Assembly: GCF_902497995.1 (NCBI RefSeq)
Contig: NZ_CABVII010000012.1
Span: 115,379-179,378 of the forward strand
Reading direction: 5' to 3'
From: Pseudomonas fluorescens
Lineage (GTDB): Bacteria; Pseudomonadota; Gammaproteobacteria; Pseudomonadales; Pseudomonadaceae
DNA length: 64,000 bases
Below the pieces are notes generated by a model. The model was not told the DNA's origin, did not search any database, and saw only the letters and a program-made list of their open reading frames with translations. Positions 51,111 to 59,292 of this stretch are shown piece by piece. The stretch's first letter is position 1; each line of letters begins with the position of its first letter. The position numbers and the translations under genes are program-made.

Positions 51111-51126
51111 GTCCGTTGAGACGATG
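51111..51126 (+). promoter_or_regulatory. Cluster regulatory box for the flavin reductase operon
   Basis: GTCCGTTGAGACGATG, exact consensus, 60 bp before the start codon, with AATACT about 20 bp downstream as a -10 candidate. Confidence 0.75.
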
Positions 51127-51186
51127 TTGAACCGCGTATTGCGACCAATACTGGCCCTACGAAAATCCCACCCCATGAGGCCAGTC

Positions 51187-52170
51187 ATGGCAACGCAAAA
51201 CGTCAGTTTCGATCCCCAGGCTTTTCGTGCCGCGCTCGGCACCTTTACCACCGGGGTCACCATCATCACCACCCACACCGAAGACGGCTCACCCGTGGGG
51301 ATCACCGCCAACAGCTTCAACTCGGTGTCGCTCAATCCGCCGCTGGTGCTCTGGAGCCTGTCCAAGCAGGCCCGCAGCTTGCCGGTCTTCACCAGCGGCA
51401 AACACTGGAACGTCCACGTGTTGTCCACCGAACAGGAAACCCTGTCGGGACGTTTCGCCACCCAGGGCGAGGACAAGTTTTCTGAAATCCAGTTGGACAA
51501 TGGCGTCAGCGAGGCGCCGCTGCTGCAAGACTGCACGGCACGTTTCCAATGCCGCACCGCGTTCCAGTACGAAGGCGGCGACCACGTGATTTTTGTCGGT
51601 GAAGTCCTCGCCTTCGATCACAGCGACCGTGCGCCGCTGGCGTTCCAGAGCGGCCAGTATGCCCTGGCGACCCGCAAGCCGCGCAGTGAGCTGCGTCTGG
51701 CCACCACGCCGCCGCCCCCTGAGTGCAGTTATACCGAGGACTTGCTCGGCTATCTGTTGGGGCGCGGCCATTATCAGGTGCTCAATACGCTGCGCCAGAT
51801 GCTGAGTAATCAGCAACTGGACGAATTTGCGTTTTTTATCCTGTCGATTCTGTGCATCCGCGACAACCTGAGCCTGGAGGAAATCAATACCTTCGTGGCT
51901 TACACCGGCCGCGAAGTCACCTTGGCGAGCATGCGTTTTCTCGAACACCAGCGCCTGGTGGCGATCGAGGGCTCGGCCGAGTCGCTGCGTTTTGTCCTCA
52001 CGGCCCAGGGCCGCGAGGTTTCACTGCATCAACTGGCGCTGGCCAAGGCCGTGGAAGAGGACCTCTCGGCCAAGCTCGGGCCCGCCGATGCACAAGCCTT
52101 GAAGGTCTTGCTCAAGCGCCTGATTGTCGTCAGTGACCCCGGCTTACCGGATCTGTGGGCCCCGCGATGA
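51187..52170 (+). CDS. hsaB: HsaB-like flavin reductase fused to a MarR-like domain
   Basis: 327 residues. Residues 1 to about 165 are a flavin reductase of the HpaC/HsaB type (ALGTFTTGVTIITT, GITANSFNSVSLNPPLVLWSL, GGDHVIFVGEV). The remaining 150 or so residues form a winged-helix, MarR-like domain (HYQVLNTLRQM, FAFFILSILCIRDNLSLEEI, MRFLEHQRLVAIEG). The same two-domain plan occurs in the reductase of Acinetobacter p-hydroxyphenylacetate hydroxylase, where the C-terminal domain senses substrate. It should feed reduced flavin to the hsaA-like oxygenase 43 kb away. GAGG sets the start. Confidence 0.8.
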   Translation: MATQNVSFDPQAFRAALGTFTTGVTIITTHTEDGSPVGITANSFNSVSLNPPLVLWSLSKQARSLPVFTSGKHWNVHVLSTEQETLSGRFATQGEDKFSEIQLDNGVSEAPLLQDCTARFQCRTAFQYEGGDHVIFVGEVLAFDHSDRAPLAFQSGQYALATRKPRSELRLATTPPPPECSYTEDLLGYLLGRGHYQVLNTLRQMLSNQQLDEFAFFILSILCIRDNLSLEEINTFVAYTGREVTLASMRFLEHQRLVAIEGSAESLRFVLTAQGREVSLHQLALAKAVEEDLSAKLGPADAQALKVLLKRLIVVSDPGLPDLWAPR

Positions 52171-53498
52171 CCGCCCGCGAAGCGGCGTTACCGGCGGCCA
52201 GGGTCGGCTGGGGCAGCCACGGCTTACTGTTGCTGCTGGCCATGGTGTTTGCCGACAACTTCGTCGGGCGACAAATACTCGCGGTGATGATCGAACCGAT
52301 CAAATCCGAGTTCGGGGTCAGCGATACCGCCATCGGCTTGATCTCGGGTTTGGCGTTCGCGGCCGTCTATGCACTCATGGCCCTGCCGGCGGGGCGGCTG
52401 GTGGACCGCATGCCGCGGACCCGCCTGCTGGCCATGTCGTGCCTGCTCTGGGCCGTGGCGACAATGGCTTGCGGGCTGGCCGGCAGCTTCCTGGCGCTGG
52501 GCATTGCGCGGATGCTGGTGGCGATCAGTGAATCGCCGACGACCTCGGCCTCGCTGTCGTTGATCGCTGACCTGTATCCACCCCAACGGCGCTCATTCGC
52601 CATCAGTTGTTTTACCGCGGCGCCGACGTTTTCCTCGATCATCGGTTTGAGTATCGGGGCCTGGGTGGTGGAACACTATGGCTGGCGCAGTGCATTTATT
52701 GCCATTGGCGTGCCAGCCCTGGTGTTTTGCGCCATCCTGAGCTTTGTCGTGCGCGACCCGCAGCGTGGCCGTTGGGACCTCACGCCACACACTCAGGCGC
52801 AGCCTGCGCTGCTGGGCATGGGCACTGAAGCCCGCAAGCTCTGGGCCTTGCCGGCCTACCGTTGCCTGATCCTCGCGGGCGGTCTGGTCACGCTCAGCTC
52901 CTATGCCATCGCCATGTGGAACACCAGCTTCCTGGTGCGCTCCCACGGTTTGTCACTGCAACACGCCGGGCTGCTGGTCGGGGTGATCTGCGGTATCTCG
53001 GCCGGGATCGGTGGCCTCTTCAGTGGTTGGTTAAGTGACCGCCTGTGCCGCCGCCATCCACACTGGCAGGTTTCCATTCCAGTGTTGGGCCACCTGGCGG
53101 CCATCGCCGCGCTGATCCCTTATCTGCTCTGGTCCGATGCCCTGCTGGTGCGCTTGGGCGATGTACCGATTCCGGCTGCAATGCTCTGGTGCGCGCTCTA
53201 TTCCTTCTTTGCCGTGTGGTGGGTCGCCCCGTCCTACAACCTCGTCACCCAACTGGTGCCGGCGGGTCGGCGCGGTACCGCCATGGCCCTGCAAACCATC
53301 GTCAGTACCCTGCTCGGGGTCGGCGTCGGGCCTCTGATCACCGGTTTGTTCAGCGATATGTTGCTGCCGCTGTTTGGCCAGGAGTCGCTGCGGTATGCGC
53401 TGCTGCTGGTAGTGAGCCTGCCAGTGATTGGCGCGGTGCTGTTGCTGATGCGCACCGCGAACCATGCTTCCAGAACGGGCTATCGCCATGCGGGATAA
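52167..53498 (+). CDS. MFS transporter, spinster-like, second copy
   Basis: 443-residue twelve-helix carrier starting inside the flavin reductase stop codon (ATGA overlap). Paralogue of the 28604 gene (IEPIKSEFGVSDTAIGLISGL versus its counterpart), but helix 1 reads NFVGRQILAVM where the other has NYIDRQLMAIL, losing the Asp. GRLVDRMPRTRLLA follows helix 2. Likely inner-membrane carrier for a steroid or intermediate; the changed helix suggests a different substrate or coupling. Confidence 0.75.
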   Translation: MTAREAALPAARVGWGSHGLLLLLAMVFADNFVGRQILAVMIEPIKSEFGVSDTAIGLISGLAFAAVYALMALPAGRLVDRMPRTRLLAMSCLLWAVATMACGLAGSFLALGIARMLVAISESPTTSASLSLIADLYPPQRRSFAISCFTAAPTFSSIIGLSIGAWVVEHYGWRSAFIAIGVPALVFCAILSFVVRDPQRGRWDLTPHTQAQPALLGMGTEARKLWALPAYRCLILAGGLVTLSSYAIAMWNTSFLVRSHGLSLQHAGLLVGVICGISAGIGGLFSGWLSDRLCRRHPHWQVSIPVLGHLAAIAALIPYLLWSDALLVRLGDVPIPAAMLWCALYSFFAVWWVAPSYNLVTQLVPAGRRGTAMALQTIVSTLLGVGVGPLITGLFSDMLLPLFGQESLRYALLLVVSLPVIGAVLLLMRTANHASRTGYRHAG

Positions 53499-53604
53499 GT
53501 CTCGCGGCGCGAGCCTGAATACCCCGCCATGTGGACATGAATGAACCTGTATCCATCACGAAGCGTATTGGCCACGCTCTCATTTGCCCAGTTGACGAAT
53601 TCAC

Positions 53605-54237
53605 ATGCTAACTACCATCGTATCAGCCAATCCAGTACACCGCGCCCGCGATCGACTGCTTGACGCAGCGGTCGAACTTTTCGCCACACGCGGCTTTCAG
53701 GCCATCGGCTTGCGAGATCTGGCGAGCCACCTGGGACTGCAGGCCGGATCGTTATACCATCACATCGAAAATAAACAGTCCTTGCTGTTCGAACTCATTG
53801 AGTCCGCCTTATCCGACTTATTGCTGGACACGACGCGTCGAATGAAAGGAGCGCGCAGCCCTTGCAAACGTCTACAGTTATTTATTCAAGCCTTCGTCGC
53901 CTTTAACTGTAATGAAAAACACAAATTAGCTCTGATCACCCGTGAATTTGTGAATCTTAACGAAGAACAAAAGCAGCAGATCATGCAGCTAAAGAATAAA
54001 TACTCATCTCTTTTAAGCGCAGTCATAGCTGATGAGTACAGTGAGAAAGGCAAGCCCGGTGGCGACATCTGCCCGGCCACCAATGCAGTCATTGTGATTT
54101 TATTTGGGCAGTCGCAGTGGTACAACACCGAGATAACCGAACCGCAACTGACAGAAGCACTCACAAGCCTTGTGAAGTGCATTATCGCCTCTAGCAACAA
54201 GATCAAAGCACCGGCAACTCTACAACGCACGTTTTAA
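53605..54237 (+). CDS. TetR-family transcriptional regulator
   Basis: 210 residues with the TetR helix-turn-helix RDRLLDAAVELFATRGFQAIGLRDLASHLGLQAGSLYHHIENK. The ligand-binding part is unassigned. The second half of the gene is much richer in A and T than its neighbours, suggesting separate acquisition. It lies at the right edge of the steroid cluster after the MFS gene and has no regulatory box in front. Could repress part of the cluster; no direct evidence. Confidence 0.8.
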   Translation: MLTTIVSANPVHRARDRLLDAAVELFATRGFQAIGLRDLASHLGLQAGSLYHHIENKQSLLFELIESALSDLLLDTTRRMKGARSPCKRLQLFIQAFVAFNCNEKHKLALITREFVNLNEEQKQQIMQLKNKYSSLLSAVIADEYSEKGKPGGDICPATNAVIVILFGQSQWYNTEITEPQLTEALTSLVKCIIASSNKIKAPATLQRTF

Positions 54238-54304
54238 GGTAAGCGAATTTTCATCATGCCCGCGCTGTCACACGATCAGGCGCATCCTCATAAGGAACAC
54301 GGCA

Positions 54305-54715
54305 ATGAAATTCGCAAAAATCTCGCAGAAACTCGCGCTGTGGGCCGGGAGTCCCAAGACCTTCATGGGCGCGTTGATACTGATTGGTCTGTGGGGTCTG
54401 AGTGGACCGATTTTTGATTACAACGATACCTGGCAACTGATCATCAACACCTCGACCACCATCATCACCTTCCTCATGGTGTTCCTGATCCAGAACACGC
54501 AGAACCGCGATACCGATATTCTGCATCTGAAGATCGATGAATTGCTGCGAGTCAACAAGGAGGCGCGAAACGCGATGCTGGGGCTCGAATTGCTGGATCT
54601 CAAGCAATTGGAAGCCTTGCGCAAACACTATCGCGCCATGGGTGAAAATGAAGTGTTCGAACTCGAAGGTCTCGTCTCCAGGGGCAAGCACAAGCAGAAA
54701 TGGGACGAGTGCTGA
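54305..54715 (+). CDS. Low-affinity iron permease family membrane protein
   Basis: 136 residues with two membrane helices (TFMGALILIGLWGLSGPIF and IINTSTTIITFLMVFLIQN) and the family signature IQNTQNRDTDILHLKIDELL followed by a soluble helical tail. TAAGGA is just upstream of the ATG. Housekeeping gene just outside the catabolic cluster, ended by a hairpin. Transport of iron is the family label; function in bacteria is poorly supported. Confidence 0.75.
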   Translation: MKFAKISQKLALWAGSPKTFMGALILIGLWGLSGPIFDYNDTWQLIINTSTTIITFLMVFLIQNTQNRDTDILHLKIDELLRVNKEARNAMLGLELLDLKQLEALRKHYRAMGENEVFELEGLVSRGKHKQKWDEC

Positions 54716-54721
54716 GCCAAA

Positions 54722-54753
54722 AAACGGCGCCTGACCTGAGTCACGCGCCGTTT
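54722..54753. terminator. Terminator between convergent genes
   Basis: Perfect 9-bp stem (54722-54730 with 54745-54753) with A-run before and T-run after, suited to stop transcription from both directions between the iron permease and DUF4142 genes. Confidence 0.7.
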
Positions 54754-54773
54754 ACGTTTAACCCTGCCAACCC

Positions 54774-55277
54774 CTAGCGACTGGCTTGCAGCGCCCTGGC
54801 CATCTGCAGATGGTTTTGCAGTTTGGGCAGGGTTTCTTCAGCGAAGGCTTTGATCTGCGGCACGTCGCTCGTCTGCGCGGCCTGCTGCAACTGCTCGATG
54901 GCTTCCTGGGTGGTTTTCACCTGACTGGCCGCGTAGGCCTGGTCGAAGCTTGCGTCAGCTTTCACTTGCGGCATCAGAGCCTTGGCCTTGTCGACCACTT
55001 CTTCGCGCGGGGCCACTGGCAAATCCAGTTGCTTGGCGATTTTCGCCAGATGCTGGTTGGCGGTGGTGCGGTCGTTGATGACGACGATGGTGTAATCCTT
55101 GACCTCTTTGGACTCGGACAATTGGTGCGCCAGGCGACTGGCTTCGATGTCGGCCATGCCTTTGGCCGAGGCATCATTGATGAATTCGGCGGGAGACTGG
55201 GCAAAGGCACTGCTGGCACACAGGCCCAGTAACGTGACAAAACCGGCATTGCGTAATCGGGTGGCCATCCAGCTCAT
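54774..55277 (-). CDS. DUF4142 family periplasmic protein
   Basis: 167 residues: signal peptide ending SSAFAQS, then the helical DUF4142 body (FINDASAKGMADIEASRLAHQLSES, VKDYTIVVINDRTTANQHLAKIA) with its ferritin-like bundle pattern. AAGGAGGG precedes the ATG at 55277. Members are often stress-induced in Pseudomonas; the neighbouring KGG protein fits that. Confidence 0.75.
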   Translation of the reverse strand: MSWMATRLRNAGFVTLLGLCASSAFAQSPAEFINDASAKGMADIEASRLAHQLSESKEVKDYTIVVINDRTTANQHLAKIAKQLDLPVAPREEVVDKAKALMPQVKADASFDQAYAASQVKTTQEAIEQLQQAAQTSDVPQIKAFAEETLPKLQNHLQMARALQASR

Positions 55278-55351
55278 GGTCGCGCCCTCCTTCTCGAAAA
55301 ATTCAAGCGGGAGCTTTCGCCCCCGCCTCTCAATCAAAACCACCTCACCGA

Positions 55352-55510
55352 CTATTTCGATTTCTGACCGCCTTTGCGGCCCATATCGGGTTTCGCAGGG
55401 TCTTTTTCGACAGTCGTAGTGGTAGTTTTCCCACCCTTGCGACCGGCTTCAGACGCCTTCGTTCGATCGTTGGCGAAATTTCCCGAGTTCGAGTTTCTTG
55501 AGTTAGGCAT
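55352..55510 (-). CDS. KGG-repeat stress-induced small protein
   Basis: 52-residue open frame starting MPNSRNSNSGNF, with two GRKGG repeats (about residues 23-27 and 44-48) and rich in Lys, Gly, Thr and Asn. This is the general-stress KGG/GsiB-like pattern. GAGG lies about 11 bp before the ATG. It is followed on the same strand by the DUF4142 gene, 74 bp away. Short but clearly coding by repeat motif and start signals. Confidence 0.75.
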   Translation of the reverse strand: MPNSRNSNSGNFANDRTKASEAGRKGGKTTTTTVEKDPAKPDMGRKGGQKSK

Positions 55511-55625
55511 GATTCTCTACCTCTTGGTGATGATCGCGACGAGCAAAAGCCCGCATAGAATCTGAATTTCGATCAGCGCAAAGGTTTAGAAAACATGGGA
55601 TCGCCGCGACGAACGGTGGCGGGTT

Positions 55626-56975
55626 TCATTCATCGAGTTGCAGGTGGCGCTGGCGTTTGGCGCTGTACATCGCTTGATCGGCATGCCTGAACAACTGACT
55701 TTCTTCGGTGCCGTGTTCAGGATAGTGCGCGACGCCGATGCTCGGCTGGATAGTCACACTGTGTCCGTCCAGACGCAAAGGCTGGGCCAGGACCTGACGG
55801 ATTTTCCCCGCCACGCTATCGGCGTCTTTCGCGGCGTGGATGCTGTGCAGCAACACGACAAACTCATCACCGCCGATGCGCGCCACCGTGTCGGTTTCGC
55901 GCACGCAGTGCTTGAGCCGATTGGCGACCGCTTGCAGCAACATATCGCCCACCGCGTGGCCGTGGGTGTCGTTGACCTCCTTGAAGCGGTCGAGATCGAT
56001 GTACAGCAATGCCATATGGCCGCACTCTGTCCGGGCCAGTGTCAATGAAGCTTTGAGTCGCTCACGGAGCAACTCGCGATTGGGCAACTGGGTGAGTTGG
56101 TCGTACTGGGCCATGCGCTGCAGCCGGGCATGCAATTGCTTGCGTTCGATAGCCGTCGCGACTTGGGCGCAAACGTACTGCAGCAGCTCCTTATCCTGCT
56201 CGGTGTAGCGCTCGCCACCGGGCACGCTTTTGACGATCAGCGCACCGATGGTGCCGTTTTGTGAACTCAACGGCACGCCCAGCCAACAGATCGATTGCTG
56301 GTTGGCGACCAGCGCCTCATACCCTTCAGGTACAGTGTCCAGGTCCGGGCTCAGCAGGATCGGCTCGCCGCTGCGAATGACCTCGGCGCACAGACGCCCG
56401 GTGATCGTTCCGGGCTGTTCGGGTTGCAGCTCATGGTCGTCGACGTGATAAGGAAAATTCAGCTGCCCGCAATGTTCGTCATACAAAGCGACGGAGAAAT
56501 TCAGCGCCGGCAGCCATTCGCCGATGAGCAAATGGATGCGTTGGAACAGCGCCAGCAAATCTTCCGTGGCGTGGGCGGCTTCGCAAATCGCGTACAGCGC
56601 CGCTTGCCGGGCCTCGGCCTGTTTGCGCTCGGTAATGTCACGGGCCACGGCGATGCGCAGTTGGTCGACCTCCGACCAGCGGGCCGACCAGAGGATGTGC
56701 ACCACCCGGCCATCCTTGTGCAGGTAGCGATTCTCAAAGTTGAGCTTGGGTTCGCCCCCCATGATTTCCCGAGCGGCGTCGAGGGTGCGCTGGCGATCGG
56801 CGGGATGCACCAGATCGATCATCGGCTGGCCGATCAACTCGTCGGGGGTGTAGCCTAAAATGCGCTCGCAGGCCGCGCTGACAAATACGAAGCGACCTTG
56901 TTTATCGACCGCACAGACAGCATCCAGCAAGAGATCGAGGTAGCTCGCCTGGGGCGCTGAATTTCTGGTTGCCAT
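55626..56975 (-). CDS. Diguanylate cyclase with PAS and GAF domains
   Basis: 449 residues: PAS domain (about 10-125, RFVFVSAACERILGYTPDEL), GAF domain (about 135-280, ICWLGVPLSSQNGTIGALIV) and a C-terminal GGDEF domain with the intact RIGGDEFVVLL and an RETD inhibitory site five residues before it. It should make cyclic-di-GMP and be feedback inhibited. No transmembrane segment, so cytosolic. No EAL domain. The start at 56975 is the first Met before the PAS domain; an upstream open stretch is probably noncoding. Confidence 0.85.
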   Translation of the reverse strand: MATRNSAPQASYLDLLLDAVCAVDKQGRFVFVSAACERILGYTPDELIGQPMIDLVHPADRQRTLDAAREIMGGEPKLNFENRYLHKDGRVVHILWSARWSEVDQLRIAVARDITERKQAEARQAALYAICEAAHATEDLLALFQRIHLLIGEWLPALNFSVALYDEHCGQLNFPYHVDDHELQPEQPGTITGRLCAEVIRSGEPILLSPDLDTVPEGYEALVANQQSICWLGVPLSSQNGTIGALIVKSVPGGERYTEQDKELLQYVCAQVATAIERKQLHARLQRMAQYDQLTQLPNRELLRERLKASLTLARTECGHMALLYIDLDRFKEVNDTHGHAVGDMLLQAVANRLKHCVRETDTVARIGGDEFVVLLHSIHAAKDADSVAGKIRQVLAQPLRLDGHSVTIQPSIGVAHYPEHGTEESQLFRHADQAMYSAKRQRHLQLDE

Positions 56976-57060
56976 GGTGCGTTGGGCGCTTCCCGACAAT
57001 GCAGCAATAAAGAACCATCCCTGACCGATCAGTGCCACTGACGCGTCCGTGCTATCAGCC

Positions 57061-57699
57061 TCACGCCTTGTTCGGCACCAGCCCCGGCAATGCATGCACC
57101 AGGGCGTTGATGGCGAAACCGATGAACATCACCCCGCACAAGCGGGTGATCGCCAGTTCATGCCGTTGATACAGGCTGCGCACCTGCCGCGCACCGACGA
57201 TGCCTATGAGGATAGCGTAGGCCATGAGGCCGCCGACGAAGCTCAGGACAATCAACCACGGCAACATTGACCAATGCAGCAGTTCTGCGCGGCTTGAGAG
57301 CAGCGCGGTAAACGTCGCGACCGCCACCGGATAAGCCTTCGGATTGGTCAGGCCAAACACAATGCCGTGCCAGAACGGTTGCCGCGCCGGGCCCTGAGGC
57401 GCTTCGACACTGGCGCGCCGAGCGCGAACCGCGCGCAGACCGAGCCAGAACAGATAGAGCCCGCTGAGCACGCCCAACACATCGAAGGCGGTACTGCCGA
57501 TTTCCCGCGCACCGACAATCGCGATCAACGCGGTGCTGCACCAGACCACATCCCCCAGCAAATGCCCGCATAGAAACCCCGCCCCGGCCCGCCGGCCATG
57601 CGCCGCACCGATGCCGAACACTGCCAGCACCCCGGGCCCCGGCGTGATGCCGTAGATAAAGCCCGAGGCGAGAACGGCCATTAGAAGCGATGGAGTCAT
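57061..57699 (-). CDS. LysE/RhtB family amino-acid exporter
   Basis: 212 residues with six predicted helices and the family markers GITPGPGVLAVFGIGAAHG near the N-terminus and FGLTNPKAYPVAVATF in the middle. Exports amino acids or analogues across the inner membrane; substrate unknown. Stands alone between the cyclase and the MFS gene. Confidence 0.85.
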   Translation of the reverse strand: MTPSLLMAVLASGFIYGITPGPGVLAVFGIGAAHGRRAGAGFLCGHLLGDVVWCSTALIAIVGAREIGSTAFDVLGVLSGLYLFWLGLRAVRARRASVEAPQGPARQPFWHGIVFGLTNPKAYPVAVATFTALLSSRAELLHWSMLPWLIVLSFVGGLMAYAILIGIVGARQVRSLYQRHELAITRLCGVMFIGFAINALVHALPGLVPNKA

Positions 57700-57774
57700 T
57701 GGAAGTCCTTGTTGAGCCTGGGTGAATGCACGCCAGTCTATCTCAGGTCCCCGGGGCGGTGGTGCCGCTTGTTG

Positions 57775-59106
57775 TCAGTACTTGTCGAGCGTGCGCAGCT
57801 TCTGCGGCAACCCCCACAACAGCAGCGCGACGGCGATCAGCGCGCAGACGCCGATGACGTACAGGGCCGGGGTGGTGCTGCCGGTCAGGTCCTTGATCCG
57901 TCCGACCATGACCGGGCTGACGATGCCGCCAAACTGACCGAGGGTGTTGATGACCGCGATCCCGCCCGCAGCCCCTGCACCGGCGCCGGCCAGCAGTTTC
58001 GGCGGCAGGGTCCAGAAGCTCGGGATGGAGGCGATGATGCCGGCACCGAGCAAGCCCAGCGCGACAATCAGGAAGGTCGTGTGGTTGGCAAAGATCCCCG
58101 CACAGAAGAACCCTACTGCGCCCACCGCGACCAGACCGGCGACGAACTTGCGTCGCTCGCCCGTCGAGTCGGACAACCGCCCGATCACCACCATGCTGAT
58201 GGCGCCGCAGATATAAGGGATGGCGGTCAGCAAACCGATCATCACCGGACTCTCGGTGCCAGCACTGCGGATCAGTTGCGGGGCCCAGAAATTCAAGCCG
58301 TAGGACGCCACCTGGATCAGGAAGTAGATCAGCCCCAGCGTCAGGAAACCCGGGATCCGCAGCGCGGCGAGCAACGAGCCGCCCGTCTTGTGCGGCTCAT
58401 GGTGCGCGATGCGGCTGGCCAACAGGGACTTCTCCGACGGCGTCAGCCAATGGGCATCTTCGATGCGGTCCTTGAGCAGCGTCAGCACCAGCAAACCGAG
58501 GCCGATGCAAGGCACGCCGCCGAGCAGAAACAGCCAGTGCCAGCCGCGCATATCCATAAAGCCGTCGAGGTGTTGCAGCACCAGTCCGGAGAACGGTGCG
58601 CCCACCAGGCCGGCAAATGCCGACGACAGGAACAGCATCGAAGTGATGCGCCCGCGATAGTGCTGCGGGAACCACAGCGTCAGGTAATACAGCACACCCG
58701 GCGCGAAACCGGCTTCCATCGCCCCGATCACGAAGCGCAGCGCATAGAACTGCCATTCGCTGTTGACGAAGACCATGGCCGCGGTGGCCAGGCCCCAGGA
58801 CATCATGATCCGGGCGATCCAGCGGCGGGCGCCGACCTTGTAGAGCATCATGTTGCTCGGCACTTCGAAAATCACGTAGCCCACCACGAACAACCCGGCG
58901 CCGAGGCCGTAGGCGGTGTCGCTCAGGCTGAGGTCGGTCTGTAGCTGGAACTTGGCGAAGCTGATGTTGATGCGATCGAAAAAAGCGAACAGGTAGCAGA
59001 CCATGATCAGTGGCATCAGGCGCCAGGCGACCTTGCTGACCAGGGCTTTTTCTTCGTCGTGGCTAACGGACGGGCTCGCGCCCGCCTCCAGTACATTGAG
59101 GCTCAT
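57775..59106 (-). CDS. MFS transporter, anion:cation symporter family
   Basis: 443 residues, twelve helices: YLFAFFDRINISFAKFQL in helix 1, VPSNMMLYKVGARRWIARIM after helix 2, and the long central loop. This is the phthalate/tartrate/glucarate permease type. GGAG precedes the ATG. Just downstream of the HMG-CoA lyase-type gene in the same direction, so it may import the acid those enzymes use. A REP pair lies between. Confidence 0.8.
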   Translation of the reverse strand: MSLNVLEAGASPSVSHDEEKALVSKVAWRLMPLIMVCYLFAFFDRINISFAKFQLQTDLSLSDTAYGLGAGLFVVGYVIFEVPSNMMLYKVGARRWIARIMMSWGLATAAMVFVNSEWQFYALRFVIGAMEAGFAPGVLYYLTLWFPQHYRGRITSMLFLSSAFAGLVGAPFSGLVLQHLDGFMDMRGWHWLFLLGGVPCIGLGLLVLTLLKDRIEDAHWLTPSEKSLLASRIAHHEPHKTGGSLLAALRIPGFLTLGLIYFLIQVASYGLNFWAPQLIRSAGTESPVMIGLLTAIPYICGAISMVVIGRLSDSTGERRKFVAGLVAVGAVGFFCAGIFANHTTFLIVALGLLGAGIIASIPSFWTLPPKLLAGAGAGAAGGIAVINTLGQFGGIVSPVMVGRIKDLTGSTTPALYVIGVCALIAVALLLWGLPQKLRTLDKY

Positions 59107-59181
59107 GGTGGTTCTCCAGGCGGACTTTCCGTGGGTGTCCGATTGTTTTTGTTGTCTGGTTTAGGTTCGTTATGCGCTTTT

Positions 59182-59275
59182 CTGTAGGAGCGAGGCTTGC
59201 CCGCGAAGGCGGTGTGTCAGTAGCCATTGATGTTGAATGGGAGGCCGTCTTCGCGGGCAAGCCTCGCTCCTACAG
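59182..59275. repeat. REP inverted pair
   Basis: Two inverted REPs of the GCGAGGC/GCCCGC subtype at the ends of a 94-bp element with an unrelated centre, between the MFS and HMG-CoA lyase-type genes. Confidence 0.8.
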
Positions 59276-59292
59276 GGGTTATTTGGTGTGGC

